From Planctomycetaceae bacterium (lineage in GTDB: Bacteria > Planctomycetota > Planctomycetia > Planctomycetales > Planctomycetaceae): a DNA stretch of 38,278 nucleotides. A program made the translations under genes and the position numbers. Location: contig JANQSH010000058.1 of the NCBI GenBank assembly GCA_028284145.1, positions 1 to 38,278 on the forward strand. Reading direction: 5' to 3'. The notes below the pieces were generated by a model, which searched no databases, was not told the origin of the DNA, and saw only the letters and a program-made list of their open reading frames with translations. Positions 1 to 6,675 of this stretch are shown piece by piece (the stretch's first letter is position 1; each line of letters opens with the position of its first letter).

Positions 1-96
1 GAGCCACTGGCGTCGCCAGCATCAATACCAGGCCAGAAGATCCCATTACAAATCCAGAAACCCAAAACCCCCTGACAACAATCTACAACTGTAGGA
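1..96. other. Left edge, possible start of a minus-strand gene running off the window
   Basis: On the minus strand an ATG at 46 opens a frame that reads MGSSGLVLMLATPVA before the window ends. The stretch is hydrophobic, like the start of a signal peptide or membrane protein, but 15 codons cannot prove a gene and no good ribosome-binding site precedes it. Between it and the stop of the thioredoxin-like gene lies a short palindrome, CTACAACTGTAG (83-94), which could form a weak hairpin. Nothing else is recognisable. Confidence 0.25.
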
Positions 97-762
97 CTAG
101 CCCTCTGTTGGTTGCTCAGCCAACAGTTCGGCAACCTTTTTATCGATGTCTTCGATCGGCAGCCCATTGGTCAGATCGTCCGGGTTGGGACCGAACTCGT
201 ATCGCAGTTTTCCCTTTCTGTCGAATAGCCGATAGAGCGGCACGTTACCGGGCAATTCAAAGGCCGCTGCCGATTGTTGCAGGTCTTCGTCACCGTTCAT
301 CAGGTTCTCAAAATCGGCTTCCTGATCACGCAAAAACCTGACGACCTTTTCTTTGTCGGATGGGTAATCCATACTCATCGAAACAACGGCAAGCCCTTTG
401 TCGCGCAGATCGCGGCTTAATTTGACGGTGTGAGGAAATTGCGTCTGGCAGGGGATGCAATACGTGGCCCAATAGTCCACCAGAACCACCTTCCCGGTAT
501 ATGCGGCGATAGCCTTGTCAAATCCCGTCCGGTCGACTTCGCGGACAGTTACCGCATCTGCGGGAATCTCAGCGCCATCAGCCACTTCGGGGGTCTTGTT
601 CTGTTCCATATCGGCGGGCGTTTGCTCACCTGAATTTTTGCTTGAGGATATATCCAGGGTGGAGTTTTCTTCCGGACACCCTGTCAATCCAGTCATCATC
701 AAAAGGAAAACGAACAAGCAGGCCCATCGTGTCGGGCGGTTTTGTATCCAATGCATTTTCAT
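97..762 (-). CDS. Thioredoxin-like (TlpA/ResA family) lipoprotein
   Basis: A membrane-anchored thiol-disulfide oxidoreductase-like protein of 221 residues. The N-terminus is a lipoprotein signal: basic start, hydrophobic stretch, then a TGLTGC lipobox with the lipidated Cys at about residue 29. An acidic, Pro/Glu-rich linker of about 60 residues leads to a thioredoxin fold with the redox motif WATYCIPC (Cys102 and Cys105). Relatives reduce disulfides or support cytochrome c maturation outside the inner membrane; the actual substrate cannot be read here. The ATG at 762 is preferred because GGAG lies six bases upstream. An in-frame ATG at 789 would add nine residues and lacks a comparable site. 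The gene stands alone, with a repeat copy about 90 bp upstream. Confidence 0.85.
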   Translation of the reverse strand: MKMHWIQNRPTRWACLFVFLLMMTGLTGCPEENSTLDISSSKNSGEQTPADMEQNKTPEVADGAEIPADAVTVREVDRTGFDKAIAAYTGKVVLVDYWATYCIPCQTQFPHTVKLSRDLRDKGLAVVSMSMDYPSDKEKVVRFLRDQEADFENLMNGDEDLQQSAAAFELPGNVPLYRLFDRKGKLRYEFGPNPDDLTNGLPIEDIDKKVAELLAEQPTEG

Positions 763-855
763 GAACATCTCCGTACCTGACGTCTTCATTGTCCAGCCTC
801 AATACGACATTGCCACGATTCTGACACAGCAAAGCAAACGGGACTATGATGTGCC

Positions 856-959
856 TGGAGCAGCCTTCTTCTTCGTGTGATGTTTCTGTCTCGTGGGAAG
901 CCTGTACTTTCAGACCAAAAGCTGTTCTTCAGGGACACGGGAAAGCATAATACACTTTA
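856..959 (-). repeat. Interspersed ~100-bp repeat, copy A (divergent)
   Basis: This is the most diverged of nine copies and lies in inverse orientation. Read on the plus strand it runs from TGGAGCAG through TTCGTGTGATG and CTCGTGGGAAGCCTGTA to GCATAATACACTTTA, following the reverse consensus almost base for base in length. It sits between the thioredoxin-like gene and the tRNA region and contains no ORF of its own. Confidence 0.75.
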
Positions 960-1061
960 ACGAAATCAACATCCCCGCATTGAATTTTCCCATCGGCAAA
1001 CCTCAATGTCAATTGGTCTGGTGACTCGACGAAGCATCGCAACGCCTTGTCTTCGCTGACA

Positions 1062-1089
1062 TTGACCCGCTCTCCCCTGCTGCTACAAT
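1062..1089 (+). promoter_or_regulatory. Possible sigma-70 promoter, no clear gene directly downstream
   Basis: TTGACC (1062-1067) and TACAAT (1084-1089) are separated by 16 bases, a close match to the housekeeping consensus. Transcription would start near 1096, about 160 bases before tRNA-Pro. No convincing protein gene follows, so it could drive a long tRNA precursor, an unrecognised small RNA, or be fortuitous. Confidence 0.35.
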
Positions 1090-1210
1090 GTCGCTTTCCG
1101 TGTCCACCCAAATCCGAATTCATTGATCGATCAAAAATCGGCAGGGAGGGAGGTTGCCATTTCTCGACGGCAAATCGTGTGTGAACCCTCACATCGTTTG
1201 GGTTGTCTGG

Positions 1211-1240
1211 TTGAATTGAGATTTGCAGATGATGTAAATA
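1211..1240 (+). promoter_or_regulatory. Possible promoter of tRNA-Pro
   Basis: TTGAAT at 1211-1216 and TGTAAA/GTAAAT at 1234-1240 are 17-18 bases apart. This would place the transcription start about 10 bases before the mature tRNA. Each hexamer matches the consensus at about four of six positions, so the call rests mainly on position. Confidence 0.35.
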
Positions 1241-1256
1241 AGAAACGAGGAAATCA

Positions 1257-1330
1257 CGGGGCGTGGCTCAGCCTGGTAGAGCGCTGCGTTCGGGACGCAG
1301 AGGTCGCTGGTTCAAATCCAGTCGCCCCGA
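1257..1330 (+). tRNA. tRNA-Pro (anticodon CGG)
   Basis: A complete cloverleaf can be drawn. The acceptor stem CGGGGCG (1257-1263) pairs with CGCCCCG (1323-1329), and the D-arm is GCTC/GAGC. The anticodon stem CTGCG/CGCAG encloses loop TTCGGGA with anticodon CGG at 1291-1293. The T-arm GCTGG/CCAGT has loop TTCAAAT, and the discriminator is A1330. CCA is not encoded. The 3' half overlaps, on the opposite strand, the end of a serine recombinase remnant, which suggests the tRNA served as an integration site. A hairpin terminator follows at 1348. Confidence 0.95.
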
Positions 1331-1756
1331 CTCAACGAAACAGACAGCCCTTCGGTGAGAACATCGAAGGGTTTTCTTATTGCTGGAACAAGAGTTACAC
1401 CATCGAGCGAAAAGTTCAAACAGATGATTTCCAGCAACTGCCGTTTTGTGCGGACATTGGCGCTAACCCATTTCTCTTTCAGCGTTTGAGAAAGTTCAAA
1501 CACTTTGGTTGCCAGTTCGGCCTGATCGGATCGATTCCGATCGCACCCATCGATCTGCGTATCCAGTTTTGCGATTCGATCGCGGAGTTCTCGATTTTTT
1601 TCGGCAAACGTCGAATCCTCAATCAAGTTTGTAAAACAGCAGGCCATCAAGTCGGGAGACGTTTTTCCTGGCGTAGGAAAGCAGTTCCTTGAAGGTTTTC
1701 CGTTCATCTGGTCTGGTCGCCGTTTCTGCGATCTTGAAGAACTTGACGATCTCGCC
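1312..1756 (-). pseudogene. Serine recombinase (resolvase/invertase family) remnant with internal deletion
   Basis: Two pieces of one recombinase survive in different frames. The upstream piece (1756 down to a TGA at 1619-1621) reads EIVKFFKIAETATRPDERK... to ...SRLDGLLFYKLD, typical of the N-terminal resolvase catalytic domain just before the usual DRAARN-type motif. It lacks the first ~50-60 residues, including the expected catalytic Ser. The downstream piece, from about 1620 to 1312 in another frame, reads EDSTFAEKNRELRDRIAKLD... and then RQLLEIICLNFSLDGV...RKPFDVLTEGL, the C-terminal coiled-coil and tail of large serine recombinases. Several hundred residues between them are deleted. The tail ends SRGDWI inside the antisense of tRNA-Pro, with its stop codon in the T-loop. 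The gene is not functional; it looks like the scar of an element once integrated at this tRNA. Confidence 0.8.
1348..1377 (+). terminator. Rho-independent terminator after tRNA-Pro
   Basis: CCCTTCG (1348-1354) and CGAAGGG (1365-1371) form a perfect 7-bp stem with a 10-base loop, followed by TTTTCTT. It begins 17 bases after the tRNA, as expected for a tRNA terminator. On the other strand it lies inside the recombinase remnant's C-terminal coding stretch. Confidence 0.75.
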
Positions 1757-1812
1757 TCACGAGAAAGCGTAATTCCGATTCGCCAGCCGTTTCAGCAAAA
1801 CTCGACATGTTT

Positions 1813-1914
1813 TAGAGCGTGTTACGCTCCTTCGTGGCGCGATGGACGCCGTTCGGTCTACAATTGTAGGCTCCCACGAGCGAAATCCGTCACACGAAAA
1901 GGTAAACCGCTCTA
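1813..1914 (+). repeat. Interspersed ~100-bp repeat, copy B (near-consensus)
   Basis: This well-preserved copy begins TAGAGCGTGTTACGCTC and ends GGTAAACCGCTCTA, so the terminal inverted repeat TAGAGCG/CGCTCTA is perfect. It carries the conserved block GTCACACGAAAAGGTAAAC. It lies directly between the recombinase remnant and the secreted hydrolase-like gene, whose TAG stop (1912-1914, minus strand) is formed by the last three bases of the repeat. Confidence 0.85.
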
Positions 1915-3546
1915 AGGTGTGTTGAATCGAATTCGCCAGAGCGTCATGGGTTCCAACAGGATTGGCGTCCGTCCATCCCAATTTCTTTTCCGCAGACCGG
2001 CCTGGGAGAGAATCTCAACTTTTCCGCCTCGGGTCGGGTGCCCGTTGATCAGCACGTGGAGAGAATTTTCCTGCCGGCTGAAGTTGCCACCATAGGCGAG
2101 GATATCGCCCGACCTGGTTTTCGTTGCATTGCCACGAACAGGTTGGGAACTCAGCGGACCGGTATCAAGAACCTGACCGCGATGACAGGTGCTCAAGAAG
2201 GCTTGAGCATTTGCATGCGGCGCAAGTTTGCCTTTTTGAGTCGCGCCGTGTGGCCACTCGGGCGGGATATTCTCGGGAAACCAGGTCCAACCAAGAAATG
2301 CCAGGCTATTGCCAGCCAGCGCTTCACGAACCAGATCAGCATGGGCCATCACCGCAGGCCAGGGATGGGTCCCGGTTGCTTGCTTCTTGTGATCCGCATC
2401 TCGACCATGAATGGCATTTTCCAACAGAACCGTTGGCATGGGCCTGCCACGCTGTTTCCATTGAGCAGGATCGACAACGAGGTAGCCTCGTTGTGACAAT
2501 CCGGTTTGAAGCAACTTATCGATGTTGTGCCCGGTCATGGGCAGTTTTCCATCTGGCGACGGCCTGGCACCAATCATGCCGCGATACCGATGCAGATCGA
2601 GCGCGATGCCGGAAATACCGCTCAGCTTTTGATAGAGATAGGAATTCCAATTCGTGGCATTGATTCTCTCGCGACCGGAGATGTCCGCACCATCGGACGC
2701 CGATGCGACGATCCATACTTTCTTATCCTTAACCTTCTCGCGGATTCGCGCAACCAGTTTTGCGTATGTCAGCACGGCTGAAGACGGGTTTTGCAGTTTA
2801 TATCGGCGCCATTCACACCCGGCCGAAAGGTAGACGCGGTCAAGATTGTTCCAGGCAGGGTGTTTTTTCATGAATGCGACAAGTCGCACAGCGTGACTGC
2901 TGATGTTCTCGATTGTTTCGTCGGAAAAATCATCGTGAAAAAGTCGAGGTCCCCAGCGAGGCCTGTTTCCGTCAAACACAGCCAGTGGAACGGAAACCGT
3001 AATCGCCTCCAACTCCCATGCCTCTGACAAGGTCAGCAAATCACCGACCCCCACAATGGTTTTTTCACACCATCCGCTGCCGCGTACGCAGTCCGGTATC
3101 CGTTGCGACCATGGTTTTGCGCTATTCTCCCAATTAACACCAAACGTCGAAAACGAAACGCCCCATGGCCAGCTAATGTGTCGCAGATCTGCTTCGCGCA
3201 CCAGTGCCTTGTTCGCTTTGGCGAGTCGCGCGATATACGCGAGGTGTTCATGATCACTCGCGAAGTTCGCCGGAGGAGGTGGCCACAGCATTGTCCGTTT
3301 CCACATGGCCCCCCACCCGACAACACCCGGTGGGATATCCCGAACAATACGCCTGGTATTGATCGTCATCACATAGTTGTTGGCTCTTCGCCCTTGTTTC
3401 GATGTGTCATTCAAAGCGGGATTGGCAACCCGCTTCGCCCGATCCGCTCTTTGTGCGATCGCTGATGGAGAAGGCAAGATAACGACTGTTGCTATCGCCC
3501 CCAGTAAAGACAATATGATCCGCGAAACGAATGACGACCAACACAT
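1912..3546 (-). CDS. Secreted protein resembling TIM-barrel glycoside hydrolases
   Basis: A 544-residue exported protein. A signal peptide ends near PSPSAIA-Q (about residue 31). The body has the feel of a (beta/alpha)8 glycosidase such as GH51/GH39-type enzymes. A region around VGDLLTLSEAWELEAITVSVP resembles the N-terminal barrel strands. A strand with a central Glu, YLSAGCEWRRY, could carry the acid/base. A late segment GNSLAFLGWTWFPENIPPEWP is followed by a beta-sandwich-like tail ending ILLEPMTLWRIRF, as in arabinofuranosidase C-terminal domains. I cannot assign a substrate, and the family call is an inference from pattern. The ATG at 3546 has GAGGAG just upstream; the GTG at 3558 overlaps that site. 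The stop codon TAG is supplied by repeat copy B. The gene is flanked by repeats on both sides. Confidence 0.75.
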   Translation of the reverse strand: MCWSSFVSRIILSLLGAIATVVILPSPSAIAQRADRAKRVANPALNDTSKQGRRANNYVMTINTRRIVRDIPPGVVGWGAMWKRTMLWPPPPANFASDHEHLAYIARLAKANKALVREADLRHISWPWGVSFSTFGVNWENSAKPWSQRIPDCVRGSGWCEKTIVGVGDLLTLSEAWELEAITVSVPLAVFDGNRPRWGPRLFHDDFSDETIENISSHAVRLVAFMKKHPAWNNLDRVYLSAGCEWRRYKLQNPSSAVLTYAKLVARIREKVKDKKVWIVASASDGADISGRERINATNWNSYLYQKLSGISGIALDLHRYRGMIGARPSPDGKLPMTGHNIDKLLQTGLSQRGYLVVDPAQWKQRGRPMPTVLLENAIHGRDADHKKQATGTHPWPAVMAHADLVREALAGNSLAFLGWTWFPENIPPEWPHGATQKGKLAPHANAQAFLSTCHRGQVLDTGPLSSQPVRGNATKTRSGDILAYGGNFSRQENSLHVLINGHPTRGGKVEILSQAGLRKRNWDGRTPILLEPMTLWRIRFNTP

Positions 3547-3675
3547 GACGCTCCTCACGCAGCGATTGATGTTTGACCTGCGCGTCGACTGTCCAAAGCA
3601 ACCTGTCTCAACGCGAAGTCTCCTGTAATGAGCATTACCGGCATCGTGGTAAAGAGTTTCAATTTTTCGGAAAAA

Positions 3676-3777
3676 TAGAGCGGATCACGTTCTTTTGTGC
3701 CGCGATGAACGTCGTTTGGTCTACAAATACAGGCTCCCATGAACCAGAAGCATCACACCAGAAGGTAAGTTGCTCCA
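3676..3777 (+). repeat. Interspersed ~100-bp repeat, copy C
   Basis: It begins TAGAGCGGATCACGTTC and ends GGTAAGTTGCTCCA. The internal hairpin region CAGGCTCCCATGAACCAG and the CATCACACCAGAAGG block align with the other copies without gaps. It lies between the 5' end of the secreted hydrolase-like gene and the 3' end of the cytochrome/WD40 gene. Confidence 0.85.
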
Positions 3778-3845
3778 AGGGCGTGATAGCCCTGATTGAT
3801 ACTTTCGAGAGGAATCACGATGTCAGAGTCATCCCGGATAGTAGA

Positions 3846-3878
3846 TTACGAAAGCAGAAGTACCGGCTTGCCTTCTGC
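3846..3878 (-). terminator. Intrinsic terminator of the cytochrome/WD40 operon
   Basis: On the minus strand, GCAGAAG and CTTCTGC (3872-3878 and 3854-3860) make a perfect 7-bp stem with an 11-base loop. It is followed by TTTCGTAATC, a short T-rich tract, and begins 27 bases after the stop codon of the last gene. The T tract is imperfect, which limits confidence. Confidence 0.5.
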
Positions 3879-3905
3879 CACAAGAACATTTGCCGGGAGG
3901 AACGG

Positions 3906-6515
3906 CTATTGCCGCGGAACAGCGTCGGGGTAAGACTCCAGGAACAGCTTTCGCGATTCCTCAGCAGCTTGCAGTTCACTGGCAGCCTCGGCAGCGGCTT
4001 GCTCGGCAGCGGTGGCTTTCGCGGCTTCCTGCGCCAGTTTGTCTTGTGCAGCTTTCTGTGCGGCGACCAGCTTGTCGTATTCCACCTTGAGTGCAGCTGC
4101 CTTCGCCGCTGCATCGTCAACCGCTTTCTTTGCGGCATCACGAGCCACCTGAGACTGTTTCATTGCTGTATCCGCCGCCTGGAGTTTCTTTTGCGCGGCA
4201 ACTTCCGCTTGTTGCAGATCGACTTTCTTCTTCGCGATCGCTACGATCTCAGCGTTAATTTTGTCGACGGCTGCTTGAGAACTGGCCGCTTGCTTCCCGG
4301 CTGCTGCAGCCTCTTCCTGAGTCTCCTTCAAAGCCTGATCTTTTTGAGCCAGGGTTGTGGTCAACGACTTCACCGCCGCTGTATCTGTGATGATCCTCCT
4401 CATCAAACTCTCGGAATTGGATTTCAACTCATTCGAGCGGGTCGCGAGTTTTGTTTTCTCAGCCTGCAATTGTTGCAGCGCGTTGGTAGCAGTTTGCAGA
4501 TTCTGCTGATTGGCTTTGATCGCTTTGTCCTTGTTGTTTACATCGGTTGTTGCCACGTCCACTTCGGAGTTGATCCTGGCATGTTGCGTCTCAATGGCCG
4601 CAATCCTGTTCGTTGCCTGAGCGATGCTCACCTTCAACTCCGTCAGTTTTTTTGCTGATTCTGCGTCGGCTGGTGCACCACTCGCATTGACTTTTTCCTC
4701 GACTGCTTTAAGAGAGTTTCGAAAACCGACCAAAGCCTGTCTCTCTGCGGAGAGATGTGCGGACTGCTGGTTCAATAAATCCTGTTTCGCCTTGAGAACG
4801 ACGTCAGCCGCATCACGTTCTGCATTCGATTTGTTGAGCGTCGCTTTCAGGATATTCAACTGGTTGGTTTGCTGGTTGACTTTCGCTATCAGATCCGCTG
4901 TTTTGGCCGCGATCGATCCCATCTCCGATTTGACATCGGCCAACTGCTTGTTCTTTGATGCCAACGCTGCCTGGGCAGATTGCAGTTTGTTTCTGGAATC
5001 GGCAGCAGCAGTTTGTGCCGCCACCAACGCGACTCTTTTCTGCTCGGCAGTCTGTTTGTCGGTGACAACCTTCTTTTTCGCACTGTCGAGTCGCATTGCC
5101 AAAGTGGGTGGATTCGGTTGCAGAGCAGCCATCTCTTTGCGATCAGCCGTCAGCCACATTTTGGTTGTACCGGTCCAGTCACCAGCGATTACCTTTTTCC
5201 CATCATATGAGAATGCCACTTCGAGAACTGCCTCGGGCATGGTGGGAACGCTACCCAGCCCTTTACCATTACCGTCCCAGATTTTCGCTGTGCGGTCTTT
5301 TCCGGAAGTCGCAATTTGGCCATTTCGGGCATAATCGATGGAAAGTGCTCCGCCGCCATGAGCTGCCCAGCTTCGGATGTTGTTCCCGTTGACCATCTCC
5401 CAAAGTTTGACGGAGCCATCGAGTGAACAACTTGCGAGAACATTGGAATCGGCACGCCAGGAGACGTCGCAGACGGCTCCTTTATGGCCGGTCAGGTTGA
5501 GATATTCCCGCGCGGTATCAGCTTCCCAAACCAGCAGCCCGCTGGAGCGATCTGCGGTTGCCAGCAGAACACCGTCCGGGCTGTACTCGATCGCGTAAAT
5601 CCAGTCGGTATGTTTCTTGATCTGATGAACCAGTTCGCCGGTTGTGGTCGAGTAAATCCGAACGAGCTTTTGTGGACCACCGAGTGCAACGTATTTCAAA
5701 TCCGGACTGATATCCGCTGCCAGCACTTCGTCCAGTTCGTCGCCAAGGCGCGTCACTTTCCTGCCGGTCCGAACATTATATAACACCACGTAGCCGGAAT
5801 GACCTCCGCGACCACCACCGGCCATCAAAATCTCACCATTGCGACTGAATTTAAGAACATGCGGAATGCCTTCGAGAAATGGCAACACCCCCAGCAGTTC
5901 TGCTGTATCGGTGTTGTAGAGAACGATCTGCTTCTGCCCCGCAATCGCAACCAGCGGCGCCCAGGGACTGCTGGCAATCGCGGTTGAGGCGCCCGGTCGC
6001 GGCGTGTAAATGATTGGCTGTTGCGGCACGCCTTCTGGCATCGCTGCAGGTCCTTCCGGCTTACCAATTGACGTGATGGTCAAAGCCAGTGCGACGCTCC
6101 TGGATTTCCTGGCGGTTGAACCGGAATTCTCCAGCAAGCCACCCTTAATCCATTTTTCGAGCATATCGATTTTTGACTGCGGGATTTTGTCCGCTTCAGG
6201 AGGCATCGTCGGCGTTTCCTGATGGGTCACCATTGTCCAGATGCGCGATGCGTCAAGATCGTCCGGGAAGACAACATCACCACCACTGCCCCCTTCAATG
6301 ACAGCGGCATAACTATCCAGAGAAAGCCCACCTCGCGCTTTGTCAGAATTGTGACAGGCCAGGCAATGCTCCCGAAAAATTGGCCGAATGTGATCGTTAT
6401 AGGTCACTTTTGGCGCGTCGGATTTCTTCGCTTCTTCGGCAACTGAGGTCGCAGAAGGATCTACAACACAAAACGCAAGGCCAAGACAAAAGATTACAGA
6501 GCAATGAATGAACAT
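3906..6515 (-). CDS. Planctomycete cytochrome c (PSCyt1) / WD40 / coiled-coil fusion protein
   Basis: An exported protein of 869 residues with three parts. After a signal peptide comes a planctomycete-type cytochrome c domain with heme motif CLACH (residues 51-55) and a conserved TPTMPPE segment. Residues ~180-480 form a WD40 beta-propeller, with motifs such as VKLWEMVNG, AKIWDGNGKG and LASCSLDGS. From ~490 to ~855 the chain is an Ala/Lys/Gln-rich heptad-like coiled coil, followed by a short tail ELFLESYPDAV-like segment. The propeller and heme domain fit a periplasmic or surface scaffold. The long coil is unusual. The ATG at 6515 is chosen because it starts directly before the signal peptide; the longer frame to 6641 has no signal at its N-terminus. 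It is the last gene of a four-gene operon. Confidence 0.85.
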   Translation of the reverse strand: MFIHCSVIFCLGLAFCVVDPSATSVAEEAKKSDAPKVTYNDHIRPIFREHCLACHNSDKARGGLSLDSYAAVIEGGSGGDVVFPDDLDASRIWTMVTHQETPTMPPEADKIPQSKIDMLEKWIKGGLLENSGSTARKSRSVALALTITSIGKPEGPAAMPEGVPQQPIIYTPRPGASTAIASSPWAPLVAIAGQKQIVLYNTDTAELLGVLPFLEGIPHVLKFSRNGEILMAGGGRGGHSGYVVLYNVRTGRKVTRLGDELDEVLAADISPDLKYVALGGPQKLVRIYSTTTGELVHQIKKHTDWIYAIEYSPDGVLLATADRSSGLLVWEADTAREYLNLTGHKGAVCDVSWRADSNVLASCSLDGSVKLWEMVNGNNIRSWAAHGGGALSIDYARNGQIATSGKDRTAKIWDGNGKGLGSVPTMPEAVLEVAFSYDGKKVIAGDWTGTTKMWLTADRKEMAALQPNPPTLAMRLDSAKKKVVTDKQTAEQKRVALVAAQTAAADSRNKLQSAQAALASKNKQLADVKSEMGSIAAKTADLIAKVNQQTNQLNILKATLNKSNAERDAADVVLKAKQDLLNQQSAHLSAERQALVGFRNSLKAVEEKVNASGAPADAESAKKLTELKVSIAQATNRIAAIETQHARINSEVDVATTDVNNKDKAIKANQQNLQTATNALQQLQAEKTKLATRSNELKSNSESLMRRIITDTAAVKSLTTTLAQKDQALKETQEEAAAAGKQAASSQAAVDKINAEIVAIAKKKVDLQQAEVAAQKKLQAADTAMKQSQVARDAAKKAVDDAAAKAAALKVEYDKLVAAQKAAQDKLAQEAAKATAAEQAAAEAASELQAAEESRKLFLESYPDAVPRQ

Positions 6516-6675
6516 GATCAACAACTCGACAAGAATACAGGCGAACGATGGTTTTCCGACGATGAATGGTAGCGTTAGTGTCTTGTCAAGGCTTTGCTTT
6601 GGGGGGGTGACATAATCCGCTCCGTTGTCGCTCCTTGTCACTTTACCGAACCCAAACTTTAATCTTGACGGACCA

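Noticed and set aside
1123..1692. 189-codon plus-strand frame running through tRNA-Pro
   Set aside because: It translates the tRNA itself (the familiar ...EVAGSNPVAPT artefact) and the antisense of the recombinase remnant, and has no protein-like features.
3573..4658. 361-codon plus-strand frame opposite the cytochrome/WD40 gene
   Set aside because: It mirrors the Ala/Lys/Gln-rich coiled-coil coding strand, giving Leu/Cys/Arg-rich text with no motif or ribosome-binding site; it also starts in the repeat region.
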